Shown here: positions 18,130 through 31,182 of the stretch, in pieces
How positions within the stretch are numbered: position 1 is the first letter of the stretch
Layout of the letters: every line of letters begins with the position of its first letter
Assembly: GCA_030386875.1 (NCBI GenBank)
Contig: CM059560.1
Span: forward strand, 21,384,683-21,448,682
DNA from: Morinoia aosen
Lineage: Eukaryota; Arthropoda; Malacostraca; Amphipoda; Talitridae
Direction: 5' to 3'
DNA: 64,000 bases
Notes under the pieces: model-generated
Told to the model about the DNA's origin: nothing
The model's input: the letters and a program-made list of their open reading frames with translations, nothing else
The model's database searches: none
Program-made: the position numbers and the translations under genes

Positions 18130-19123
18130 ATCTAGGTAACCGGCAAACAACAAAGCATCCAAATCTGTAACATTATATCCCTAAACAATATCCCAGTCTC
18201 CATATCTGAACACCCATACTTCAACTTGGTCAAAGGACTCGTGTATCTTTACGAGTTTGATCTCTCTGACTTCGACTGCTTCCGAGAGGGGCTGAAAGCG
18301 GATCACGGACTGTACGACGCAGTGAAGGCAACTTGGATCCGACCGAAGAACCCCCTCTCTCAAGCTCTTCTACTCACTTTTAGACAGGAACTCCCTGACT
18401 ACATCACCATCCCTGGGAACAATCTCAAACAAAAGTACTCCCATACGTGACACGTCCCATGTTCTGCAAAAAGTGCCTCGAATACAATCACACGCAGAAA
18501 CGATGCCCTAGCAATATAGTGACCTGTGCTAGGTGCAACAATGCAAACCACGATAGTGGAGATTGCACCAACACCAAAATAGAATGCCATAACTGCGGCC
18601 AAGATCACTACTCAGGGTCCTAAAAATGTACCGAATTTAAATATCATCAGTAAATTCTCACCATTAAACACAAATACAAACTAACTAGAGCCCAAGCAAA
18701 AGTTAAACTAGACTCAGAACAACCAAACTATCGCCACAGCTATGCTGCTGCCGTAACGTCAAACAGCTCAGAAGCACCCAACCGACAGCCTCCTGTACCT
18801 CGGGAACCCGAAGCAGTAGCACCTCCCACAGCTACTTCATCCGGACCTTCTGAGTCTCAGAGTCCTAAAATCTCCGCACAGAGGAAGAGAAAAAACTCCA
18901 AAGATCAAGAAAAACCAACCGAAAAGAAACAAGTAACTGAAGCAGTTTGTGTCGACCCATCCACTGGAGAAACGTATACAACCCCTATCCAAATCATATC
19001 AAACTACGACTCTGCAATGAGTGATTGCGAAATCACGAGCGAGAACAATCCGACCGTAAGAAGTGAAACAAGAAAAATTTACCAACAGTACCAAATGGAA
19101 ACCCAACTAAGCCAAAATGAATA
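18130..19123 (+). pseudogene. LINE ORF1 (gag-like), second copy leading into ORF2
   Basis: The translated stretch 18150-18450 repeats the middle domain of the first gag (KGLVYLYEFDL against KGLIYIKEYNM; PDYITIPG against PDYIYIPG) at moderate identity. Zinc-knuckle-like clusters follow at 18460-18620 (FCKKCLEYNHTQKRC, CARCNNANH, CHNCGQDH). A Pro/Ser/Lys-rich tail with YAAAVTS ends at TAG 19121-19123. The ORF2 ATG (19117-19119) overlaps this stop, suggesting coupled translation. The frame is interrupted around 18450 and 18620. Confidence 0.8.
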
Positions 19124-22100
19124 GTGAAGCCAGCGCACTGCAATGGAACTGCCTGGGTGTTCGGGCGAAAAAAAAACGAATTATTACAACTAATCAACCT
19201 CCACAAACCGCTTGTAATTGCTCTTCAAGAAACCAAACTGTGGCACAACTGTAATTTCTCAATACCACAGTACGTTCTACTCACCAAGCATGGACACCTC
19301 AATTTCACACCCCATGGAGGAGTAGGTCTTCTAATCCACGAATCCATTCCCTTTCAGGAAGTCCCCTTGACCTCAACCATGCAAGTCATCGCAGCTACCG
19401 TCCAACTCACTCAGCGAATAACTTTTGTCTCGTTTTACAGCTCAAGAAACCACACCTTATCTTTAGAATTGTTGAACGAGTTATTGGCCCAACTGCCTCC
19501 TACAATCATTTTGATGGGCGACTTCAATAGCCACAACACAATCTGGGGATGCCAAACTACGGATGACCGGGGCCGTCTGGTAGAAGACTTCATCAGCCAA
19601 CATAACCTGACTTTGCTCAACACGGGAACCCCGACTCGAATATCGTACAACTCTGAATCTGCTATAGACTTGACCTTAACCTCTCCTCGCCTTGGTGCTG
19701 ACCTATTATGGAACGCATCCGAATCCCCAGAAGACAGCGACCACTGTCCTATTGTACTGAAACTAATGAACTCACCACGCAACGAGCTGAGACGCACCGT
19801 ATGGAACATCAAGAAGGCGGACTGGACGTCTTACGAAGCCCACCCCCTGTGGGAGGAGCTCCAGATACCCAATGAAGCTACATGTGCCGAAGCACTTGAC
19901 GCATTCACCAGTACATTGACAGCCGTAGCAGGGGAATGCATCCCCACAACCGAACTAACAACCTTTTTTCCGAAACCTTACTGGAGTGCAAGACTTACAG
20001 AAACGCGCAATAACAGAGAACGCCTCTACCAAAGATACAGACAAACAAAATCCGTGCAGAATGCCCTGTGTTGGAAGAGAGCTAGAGCCATCCATAGAAA
20101 CCTATTGCAAGAAGAAAAACGAAAAGCCTGGATTTCACTCGTCAATACCTTCACGAAGAACACACCAATCAGCTCTATATACGAAAATGTCCGAAAAATC
20201 AAAGGAAAATCGCAGCTGCGTGTATCAATATTAAGGGAAAACAATGTGACATACTCGACAGTACCAGAGATAGCAAATAAACTAGCAGAAACTTTTAGCC
20301 ATATCAGCAGCACGGCCAACTACCCTCAAGATTTTATACAAGAAAAACTACGAGCAGAAGCTAACGAAATAGACTTCTCGTCTCACAATAGCGAAATTTA
20401 CAACAAAGCATTCTCCTCTGCCGAACTAGACTCTGTTTTAAACACCACAAAGAAAACATCACCCGGAGCTGACGGAATCTCATACGAGATGTTGAAACAT
20501 CTCCCAAAACAGAGCAAGAAAGTCTCTTGTCCCTCTACAACAAGCTGTGGCTCCATGGTTACTTCCCACCCAGTTGGAGAAAAGCGGTAATCATCCCATT
20601 TCAAAAACCTGGAAAGTCTTCACACTCACCATTGAACTACAGGCCAATTGCGTTAACAAGCTGCCTCTGCAAGACTCTAAAACGACTCATCAACAATAGA
20701 CTCCTTGACCGTTGTGACATGCACGGTTACCTGACAAATATTCAATGCGGTGGCCGCCCTAACCGATCCACCATCGACCATCTAATCCGTCTGGAAACCA
20801 CTATCCGAAAATCCTTCATCCACAACGAGCACTTCATAAGCATATTTTTTGATCTTAAAAATGCCTACGACACCACCTGGAAATACGGAATCATGCGGGA
20901 CCTTTACAATCTAAGCCTCCGCGGACGACTCCCTTACTTCATAAAACAGTTTTTGCATCATCGTACCCTCAGAGTACGGATAAACAATAACCTATCCGAC
21001 CCATTTCCACAAGAAGAAGGTGTCCCTCAAGGCTCCGTCTTATCAGTAACCTCTTCATCATTTAAATTAACAATATTGCCTCCTTGATCCCAAAAGATCC
21101 GCGGTATCACGCATCGTTATACGTTGACGACTTCCAGCTCGGGTACCACCACAGCGACCCCAAAATTGTTCAGGCCAAACTCCAAGAGTGCATCGACAGG
21201 GTAGGGCTCTGGACTCAAACCAACGGCTTCTTCTTTTCAATGGACAAATCCAGAGCTGTACATTTCACCTCTTTACCGGGTATGCATTTGTCACCGCCAC
21301 TCAAAATTGAAAATCAAAACATAGAATACACTGATGAAATAAAATTCCTTGGGCTAACATGGGATCGTAAACTTACCTGGAAGACCCATATCACCAACAT
21401 AAAAGCAAGCTGCCAGAAAAACGTGAACATGCTTAAATCTATCGCCTCACACGAATGGGGTGGAGACCAAGCAACTTTTCTTCACCTATACCGACTATTC
21501 ATCCGGCCAAAATTAGACTACGGTTGCATAGTCTACTCCTCTGCCTCGTTATCAACACTCAAGCGGCTTGACCCCATCGTGAATGACTGCCTCCGACTAG
21601 CTACAGGCGCATTTAAATCAACACCGATCCCTAGCTTACAAGTTATATCCGGCGAGACGCCCCTTGAGCTGCGAAGACAGCACCTCTCGTTAAGTACCTC
21701 TACAAAATAAAAAGCCACCTGTCAAACCCAGCGCGTAATAGTGCCATACGGCCCATCGACAGAAGACTGTTCAATAATAAACAATCCTCACCGCCTTTCG
21801 CCGTTCGCACTGTCGAACTCATGGAATCTCTAGATCTCCACGAGCCTCACATAAAGCCTGCCTTCTCTTATCGGCTACTGAATATCACCACACCCACATG
21901 GAAAACTGCCCGCGCCAAAATAAATATAGAACTGACTCTCTACAAGAAGGAATGTACCCACCCAATCCTGTACATCCAGGAATACCAGCGACTGCGGCGC
22001 GAGGAATATCAAGAGCATGTCCCGATCTTTACTGACGGTTCTAAGTATGATGACAAAGTCGGCGCCGCAGCACTGTGTGACGGTACGAGGGAGATGAGTT

Positions 22101-22834
22101 ACATCAATTTTCACTGCAGAACTCCACGCTATTGAAATGGCTCTAAAACTTATTCGCGACCGCAACCAAGAGAGATTTGTAATCTTCTGTGACTCCTTGA
22201 GCGCCCTCACAGCACTGCAAAATAAGCGTACCCCCCATCCCCTTGCGCGGTATCTCATACATCAAATCGACAAACTAACCCAAGACCATAAAACAAACTC
22301 TGTTGGATTCCGAGCCATGTCGGCATCGAAGGCAACGAGGCAGTTGACAAACTCGCTAAAACGGCAGCACTTCGACCCGCAGAAAATGTCATGACTTTCT
22401 ACGGAGACTGGTACCAAATCATAAGTAGCAAAATACGTGCCCTATGGAAGGAAAACTGGCATCGGGGAAGAAATTTCCTATTCAACATACAACCCGATCC
22501 GAACTCCTGCAAACGAGAAAATCTAACGAGAAGAAGCGAAGTAGTACTGAACCGCTTGCGATGTGGCCACACACATCTCACACACGGATACTTAATGAAC
22601 AGCACAGTCCAAGAACCTCCGCCCGGTTGCCCTCTTTGTTTGGGGGCTCGCCTCACCGTACATCACATCGTCATGGACTGCCCAGCCTTACACAACGAAA
22701 GACGCCGTCACATAAATCTATTTGCCGCTGACCACCACCCGCCTCTCACAATCAGAGACCTGCTGGGTCATGACGCCCCTATCGCCGAACTTATGGAATA
22801 CCTTCGCAAAACCAACGCGTACGACCTCGTATGA
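19117..22834 (+). pseudogene. LINE ORF2: endonuclease, reverse transcriptase, RNase H
   Basis: Starts at the ATG overlapping the ORF1 stop (ALQWNC start of the endonuclease). The endonuclease spans about 19140-19790 with QETKLW, GDFNSHN and SDHCPIV. The RT spans about 20440-21400 with SPGADGISYEML, YRPIALTS, FDLKNAYDTTW, GVPQGSVLS and ASLYVDDF. RNase H spans about 22020-22380 with TDGSKYDDKVGAAA, AELHAIEMAL, FCDSLSALTAL and PSHVGIEGNEAVD. The C-terminal CPLC-x9-H-x4-C motif is at 22629-22681. Frame shifts lie near 19169 (A run), 20505 (A run), 21050, 22125 and 22310, plus an in-frame TAA near 21065. The lesions are mostly single bases, so either recent decay or sequencing error is possible. 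Confidence 0.88.
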
Positions 22835-23289
22835 ATTATAAGTGCCCCTGCCAAATTACTGCAAACTAGTTATTGTCATCGGATGCCAAGCATACGGAAC
22901 TGCACACTTGTGGACCTCTCAGAGTCCAACTGTCATACTACTTACCTTATTTCCGATGTGCGCTGAAACGAGTGTTCAACACCGTACAAACTGACAATGC
23001 TAAAATTAATCCAGTTGTCTGTAGCAAGTCTCGTTGCTCATAATGTGATCGCCTAGCCGATGTGTGATTACCTAGCTGAAGCTAGGGGGGTCCATAGTTG
23101 CAAGTTGCTGGCGACCCTGGTGGAAACGTAACCCTAAACTTATTATTATTATTACCTGCAATTCCATCAAATGAAGTCTCATTTGACTTTTTCACCGAGA
23201 AACTTGACGAGACTTATAATTCCATAGTTGGCCAGTGCACAAGGATAAGCTCTTGTCTAGTCGATTGTTCACCAGGGTTCGATGTTAAA

Positions 23290-23357
23290 TGGTGCTTTCT
23301 ACTCTATAACATGAAAGTTGTCTTTAGGAAGGCTAAAATTAACAATCTAATCAACAT
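23290..23357 (+). repeat. R360 3'-half fragment in the NUDT2 upstream region
   Basis: TAAATGGTGCTTTC and AGGAAGGCTAAAATTAACAA match the R360 3' half and tail. It lies within 140 bp of the NUDT2 start codon and is also present in the duplicated segment at 33.8 kb. Confidence 0.55.
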
Positions 23358-23426
23358 TCTTGCATTGATGTGAGGTAATGCACGAGTACTGACTACATTG
23401 AACCACAGCTGAGTAACAGAGTAAAG

Positions 23427-23538
23427 ATGTCGGTGGTGCGAGCAGCAGGTCTTGTAATTTACCAGAAGGCTGCCGGTAGAATCGAGTATCTACTGATGCA
23501 GGCATCTTACCCGCCTCATCACTGGACCCCACCGAAAG
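23427..23538 (+). CDS. NUDT2: NUDT2 exon 1 coding part (start codon to PPKG)
   Basis: The ATG at 23427 is preceded by GTAAAG, and the first residues MSVVRAAGLV match the usual NUDT2 N-terminus. The donor GTTTGT follows at 23539; the exon ends after the first base of the first Gly codon of the Nudix box. Confidence 0.95.
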
Positions 23539-26500
23539 GTTTGTGCCTTGCTATTGAGCCCTTTAGGTGCTGAAAGCGTTCAAAAATCTGTGCTTTAATT
23601 ATTTCGAGGAAAGCTCACGGCTGATTTCAATCACAGGGGATTCGCGAGTCCCTTCGTGGCTGGATGCTGGAACGCTGATGCCCTAATTGACCACAGGTAA
23701 CAGCATTAGGAAGAGTTCATTTATGTATAGAGTTAATTTGTGTGTGTATTTCTATGTGTATATTGGAACTTCCGCTGTTCCTTTGCCACGTCTTACTGGT
23801 GCCGAACTGAATTATTACTTGTGTATCGTGAAAGGAACAGTACTGACAATCAGTCATTGAGAACCACAAGGGTAGGTCCTTGGGCTTCTCCTCCTTTTAA
23901 TCTTTATAAACGATATACATAGTTAAATCTACTTCATTTTCGAATTAGTACTTTTTTCAGACGACATCACGCTCTCTGCCGCTCTTTCAAGTAAAAATCC
24001 AGTTTTAATTGCAGAGAGCGTAAATAATGAGCTACGACAGGTTTGAATGTAGTTTAAAGCGAATTAAATATGCCTCAATATCGATAAGACGAAATACATA
24101 ATATTTTCAAACAAAAGAAATGTCTCACGCATTAAAATTGTTGACGGTGATATTGAAAAACCAACTCCTGCAAGTTCCTGAGCATTATATTGGATAAACT
24201 TCTGACATTGATAGAGCATATTATACATATCAATACTAAATTATCAAAATCCGTTGATATCCTTCAAAAATTAAAAAATGTGTTGCCCGAAGAAGCTTTA
24301 ATAATACTTTATCGAACGATCTCTTCAGCATATCTACAATTCGGATTAGAAGCTTGGCACGGAACTGATAAAAATAAAACCAATTTGCTCTTTGGACTGC
24401 AAAAACAAAATTGGAGCGCTAGAGAAATTGAAATATAATGCTCGCACAAATGATTCATTCAAAAGTTTAAAAATGCTCTAGCTTTGGATCTCTACAAGCT
24501 CTCCTTGTGTAACATGTATAAAACACTGATTGATGATGGCGACCGAGAACTCAAACAATTATTAACTACACAAACTGGCCATCATGACCATTAAACCCGA
24601 AAGAGAAGTAACTTTATACTTTATATTTTTCTAAATCTCGGCCACCACACAGTATGCTATTCATTGGAACTAAGAATTGGAATGCGATCCCTGTTGAGAT
24701 CCGTGAGAAAGTTCTTACCAAGCTTTCAAAAAGAATCTTGAATCCCTTTTCCTGTAAAAGTATTAATCACATACGGTAATCAAGGCAATTTTTCTTCTGT
24801 TAAATGACTTATCTTCATAAAGTAGTTTGCCATGAGTAATGACATACGTAGATCTCAAGTCTGCTACTAATCGTTTTCTAGAATATACTGTTCCCATTTC
24901 AACTATTATTGTAAAAATTGAGCATTAAATCATGAGAACCAATTTATCGATCAGTCTAGTATGCCCCTAGGTTGAGTAAATTAGGTTAAACATAACTGTA
25001 CTCCCAAAATAACTCCAGCATAGATGCTTCTAAGCTTAAGAATAAAAAGCAAGGCGAAAATCGCTACACGTAAAGTCATTTTTATTAAAAATGATAAAAT
25101 CAAACAACGTTTCGGACAAGCAGTCCATCCTTAGCAAAATCTCTGTAAAACAAAACCAAAAGAGGAAGAATGAATTCACCAATGAAGTATTCTAAAAAGT
25201 TTAAACTTTGCAAAAAATGAACAACGGTAAAAAGATAAAAGGAAAAACCGAACAACTGAATCATGTGTTGGCAACTTTAAGCGGAAAGGCGCTTTGGGTG
25301 TCATTCAGAGTAGGCTTCATTTTGTAAATATGCAAAGATTCCAAAATGCGTAGACCTGTTCTGTAAGAGGTACCGGCCAAGATTGTAAAGTTGTTCAGGG
25401 AGACCGGAACATTGCACTCTTCTGCGTGAGATCTAACAGAGGAGAGTGGGGGGTGGACCCAAAAGGAAGACTATATAGTCGTGTAAGATCACGAAGTCAA
25501 ATCTTGTCTCATACATGACTGTTTTCAATAATGTAATTTGCCATACGTAATATCGCCGATCTTCAGTCTGCTTTTAAATCATCATCGAATAATTGTTAAA
25601 TACATATATTCCATATTACCTAAATTGTAAAATGGAACATCTGATATCGAGTAAATTATCTCACTAATCAGTCTAATGCGAAACTAGGTTAAGTGAATTA
25701 GGTTAAACATTATTGTACACACTATATAGATTCTTTACCGCTCTGATAGCTCTTTTTTGCAGAGTAAAAATTATATTGGTTTTATATTTATCAGTTCTGT
25801 ACCATGCATGTATGGTGAAATGAGCGTTCGGCAGAGCATTTGTTAAGCTGTTTCAGGCAAGTAATTTTTAACTTTAATCAGGATTCCGATGGATTTTGAT
25901 AATATAGAACTAATATGAGCGATATGCTCTTTAAAGGTCAGATGTTTATCTATTATGATGACCAGAAACTTGCATGACTTGGTTTTTTCGATTTCAACTT
26001 CGCCAATTTTTATGTGTGGGAGAGATATATTTTTCTTGAATGAGAATGTAATATATTTTGTTTTATCGATATTGAGGCTTATTTTATTAGCTTTAAGCCA
26101 CAATGAAACCTTATGAAGTTCATTATTTATACTCTCCGCAATCATAGCGGGATTTTTGTTCGGAAGGACCGCAGAAAGCGTACTGGCATCGGCAAAAAGT
26201 AAGAATTTGAAAAATGATATAGATTTGATAATATCATTTATAAATATGAGAAATAGGAGAGGCCCACGAACAGATCCTTGTGGAACTCCATGGCTAACTG
26301 TCTGTGGGTTTGATTTTGCGTCGTCAATGACAACGTATTCCTTCCGATTTGTTAGGTATGATTTGAACCAAACATGGGCAACTCCTCGAATGCCATAACA
26401 GTGTAGTTTCGAGAGTAATATGTTATTGTCCACACAATCGAATCCTCTTCGAAAGTCAAGAAATACGGAGAAAACAAGCTTTTCTTCATCTATATTAGAG

Positions 26501-29500
26501 TAAAGGTATTGTTAATGATTTGATACAGCTTGTGTCGTTTATTTTTTAGAACGAAAACCGTATTGTCTGTCGTAGAGAAAAGATTTTTGTTCATAATACG
26601 ATTACACTTTTTATACACAATTTTTTCAAATATTTTGCTAATAATATGCAGTACAGAGATAGGTCTGTAATTTTTAATGCAATGTTTATCACCATTTTAA
26701 AAATAGGGGTCACTCTGGCAGTTTTGAGAGAGTTGGGGAAGAAAGAAAAGAAAAAAGAAAAACAGTTCATTTCCAATATAGATGGTACAAAAGTACCATC
26801 ATCGATCAGATACCTTGATATAGATACCTTGATAAAGGTAATGGTTGATAATATGAGATATGTATGGTGCTATTATATCAGCTATAGCCTTAATAACTTT
26901 AGCTGAGAATGTTTTTTATCCATTTGATTTATTTTTCAAGTTGTTTATGCACGTAATTACATCGGAGGGGATAGTTAGCGTGAAAAAGAAAGAGTTGTGT
27001 TCACGGACATGGTCCATGTGTTGCAAGTGGTCTTTAGGTTCACTAACGACACTATCGGCTATATTTTTCCCTATATTTATAAAAAATTGTTAGATACTGT
27101 TGCAATATCTTGTTTATCGTAATATTTTACATTTTCGAGAACGATGGACTCAATTGTTTTTGTAGCATTATTATTCGGTCTTTAGCGAGAATTAAGCAGG
27201 CGCCAAGTTTTTTAATAACAGTTTTGTATTCAGTAAATTTGCGCCTAGAGTAGTTTTGTTTCGATGTTCGTATTTGATTTGTCACATGATTCCTGAATAT
27301 GTTATACGTTACTCTAGATATTCGTCCTTCGTATAGTAAGGCTAGGTACGCTTGACGTTTCTTAATATTGATCACGATGTATTCAGTAATCAAAGGCTTT
27401 TTCTATTTATCGGGGTAGTTGTGCGGGTGATTATTGGACAACACTGGTTGTATGCGGTCGTTATAATTTCAGTTAAATTTAGTATTGCTTGAACAATGGT
27501 AATCGCATTTTTGTCCAGTACATAGATGTCCAATGATGGCATTAATTCTTCTAGAACAGTTCGCATTGTTCCCAAGCTATATTCGTTTACAAAAAGAAAT
27601 GAAAAATTATATACATTATATATCTATTTGGTGAGAGTATCTACATAGCCTGACTGGAGTCCCAGTATTGTTTTTTTATCCAATACATCCCCTCGGCCGC
27701 TGGAAATAGAGGGGAGGAGTGAGAGGAAGTGAGGGGCATATTTTTTTCATATAGCCAACTCTCATGTTCTAAGTTCACTGAGCATCTTCACAAAATGCTA
27801 AGCTTTTGTCCCCGCGGCAGACAGAAGAGGTGTCTGGCAACTCACGATTTTTTCCATCCTAAATGCAACAAAAATAATCTGTTTTGATTTTGCCCTATCT
27901 AGTATCAAGCAGCTTCTAAACAATGTGTTTTGAATTGGTTGGTTTTTATCCGATAGAAGGTGCAAATTCATTTAGACCTGCCCTCACACTTCCCCCCACT
28001 TCCTCTCACACCTCCCCTCACACCTTCCCCACACCTCCCCTCTATTTTCAGCGGCCGAGGGGATGTATTGGATAAAAAACAATACTGGGACTCCAGTCAG
28101 GCTATGTAGATACTCTCACCAAATAACTATATAATTTATATAATTTTTCATTTCTTTTTGTAAACGAATCTATATAGCTTGGGAACAATGCGAACTGTTC
28201 TAGAAGAATTAATGCCATCATTGGACATCTATGTACTGGACAAAAATGCGATTACCATTGTTCAAGCAATGCTAAATTTAACTGAAATTATAACGACCGC
28301 ATACAACCAGTGTTGTCCAATAATCACCCGCACAACTACCCCGATAAATAGAAAAAGCCTTTGATTACTGAATACATCGTGATCAATATTAAGAAACGTC
28401 AAGCGTACCTAGCCTTACTATACGAAGGACGAATATCTAGAGTAACGTATAACAGATTCAGGAATCATGTGACAAATCAAATACGAACACCGAAACAAAA
28501 CGACTCTAGGCGCAAATGTACTGAATACAAAACTGTTATTAAAAAAACTTGGCGCCTGCTTAATTCACGCTAAAGACCGAATAATAATGCTACAAAAACA
28601 ATTGAGTCCATCGTTCTCGAAAATGTAAAACATCACGATAAACAAGATATTGCAACAGTATCTAACAATTTTTTTTATAAATATAGGGAAAAATATAGCC
28701 GATAGTGTAGTTAGTGAACCTAAAGACTACTTGCAACACATGGACCATGTCCGTGAACACAACTCTTTCTTTTTCACGCTAACTATCCCCTCCGATGTAA
28801 TTACGTGCATAAACAACTTGAAAAATAAATCAAATGGATTAAAAACATTCTCAGCTAAAGTTATTAAGGCTATAGCTGATATAATAGCACCATACATATC
28901 TCATATTATCAACCATTATCTTTATCAAGGTATCTGATCGATGATGGTACTTTTGTACCATCTATATTGGAAATGAACTGTTTTTCTTTTTTCTTTACTT
29001 TCTTTCTTCCCCAACTCTCTCAAAACTGCCAGAGTGATCCCTATTTTTAAAATGGTGATAAACATTGCATTAACAATTACAGACCTATCTCTGTACAGCA
29101 TATTATTAGCAAAATATTTGAAAAAATTGTGTATAAAAAGTGTAATCGTATTATGAACAAAAATCTTTTCTCTACGACAGACAATACGGTTTTCGTTCTA
29201 AAATATAAACGACACAAGCTGTATCAAATCATTAACAATACCTTTACTCTAATATAGATGAAGAAAAGCTTGTTTTCTCCGTATTTCTTGACTTTCGAAA
29301 AGGATTCGATTGTGTGGACAATAACATATTACTCTCGAAACTACACTGTTATGGCATTCGAGGAGTTGCCCATGTTTGGTTCAAATCATACCTAACAAAT
29401 CGGAAGCAATACGTTGTCATTGACGACGCAAAATCAACCCACAGACAGTTAGCCATGGAGTTCCACAAGGATCTGTTCGTGGGCCTCTCCTATTTCTCAT

Positions 29501-31139
29501 ATTTATAAATGATATTATCAAATCTATATCATTTTTCAAATTCTTACTTTATGCCGATGCCAGTACGCTTTCTGCGGTCCTTCCGAACAAAAATCCCGCT
29601 ATGATTGCGGAGAGAATAAATAATTAACTCCATAAGGTTTCATTGTGGCTTAAAGCTAATAAAATAAGCCTCAATATCGATAAAACAAAATATATTACAT
29701 TCTCATTCAAGAAAAATATATCTCTCCCACACATAAAAATTGGCGAAGTTGAAATCGAAAACACCAAGTCATGCAAGCTTCTGGTCATCATAATAGATAA
29801 ACATCTGACCTTTAAAGAGCATATCGCTCATATTAGTTCTATATTATCAAAATCCATAGGAATCCTGATTAAAGTTAAAAATTACTTGCCTGAAACAGCT
29901 TAACAAATGCTCTGCCGAACGCTCATTTCACCATACATGCATGGTACGGAACTGATAAATATAAAACCAATATAATTTTTACTCTGCAAAAAAGAGCTAT
30001 CAGAGCGGTAAAGAATCTATATAGTGTGTACAATTATGTTTAACCTAAATCACTTAACCTAGTTTCGCATTAGACTGATTAGTGAGATAATTCACTCAAT
30101 ATCAGATGTTCCGTTTTACAATTTAGGTAATATGGAATATATGTATTTAACAATTATTCGATAATGATTTAAAAGTAGGCTGAAGATCGGCGATATTACG
30201 TATGGCAAATTACATTATTGAAAACAGTCATGTAGGAGACAAGATTTGACTTCGTGATCTTACACGACTATACCATCTACAAGTTGATTTGCTCCAAGTG
30301 AATTTTGATTTGCTCCTCGTGAAAATAGAATTGCTCCAAGTGAATTTTGATTTGCTCTTCGTGAAAATAGAATTGCTCCAAGTGAATTTTGATTTGATCC
30401 TCGTGAAAATAGAATTGCTCCAAGTGAAATTGGATTTGCTCTTTGTCAATTTGCTATCGATCCAAATAATTTTTAGTTTGTTATAGTTACGATATCAAAA
30501 TTACGTAATGTTTTTTTCCGCTTGTGCATTTAAAATATATAAAATACTATATATTACCCTAACCACAGGGTTGAACCTTGGTCTGAACCTTTTTTGATTG
30601 CCAAATCTGTGCTCTCATGGTTAATTAATATTAATTAGTAAATATTTAAATTTTATTTAATGGTAATTAATAATTAATTACCTTTCAATCAATTTTGCAA
30701 GAATCCTAATTCATTGATTACTTCTTTAATTATTAACCCTATCTGTAAAAGGCATATAGGCAAAGGAACCCTTTAAGCAATTACCCAAGGGTTATTTCCT
30801 ACCGACGATCATCCGGTAGATGACCCCCTTTTCAAATAAACCATTATTATTATTATCCTCATTAGACATGTTTAGGTCGCAATCCCTTGCGGAATTGGAC
30901 AATAAATTGATAGAAAGCGTTTGAAAATAAAAAAAAATGACAAATATATATTTTTCTGAAAACTCGTGTACAAATGCCTTTTGATGAAGAAGTACAGTAA
31001 TGTTATCGAAAGAATAATACTGCTGAAACGTCATAACTAAACATCACAAAATGAAATGTAAAGCGTATATTACAACGTTTGCACAAGTTTTGATAATTAT
31101 TTCCTCATTAACATATTTCCATTATTTTTATTATTATTA

Positions 31140-31182
<43 letters not shown>

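Larger units (their letters stand above)
16500..23151 (+). mobile_element. Non-LTR retrotransposon with RNase H (I/R1/Jockey-group type), frameshifted
   Basis: A 6.6-kb element in the order gag zinc knuckles, apurinic-type endonuclease, reverse transcriptase, RNase H, C-terminal CCHC-like motif, then 3' UTR ending in a TTA repeat at about 23135-23151. The 5' boundary is uncertain, since I see no clear target duplication. Key motifs are intact: GDFNSHN and SDHCPI (endonuclease), FDLKNAYD, GVPQGSVLS and YVDD (RT), TDGS, CDSLSAL and SHVGIEGNEAVD (RNase H). At least six single-base frame changes and a TAA make it inactive as read. Gag-type sequence is present twice. It inserted about 280 bp upstream of the NUDT2 start codon. 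Confidence 0.9.
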
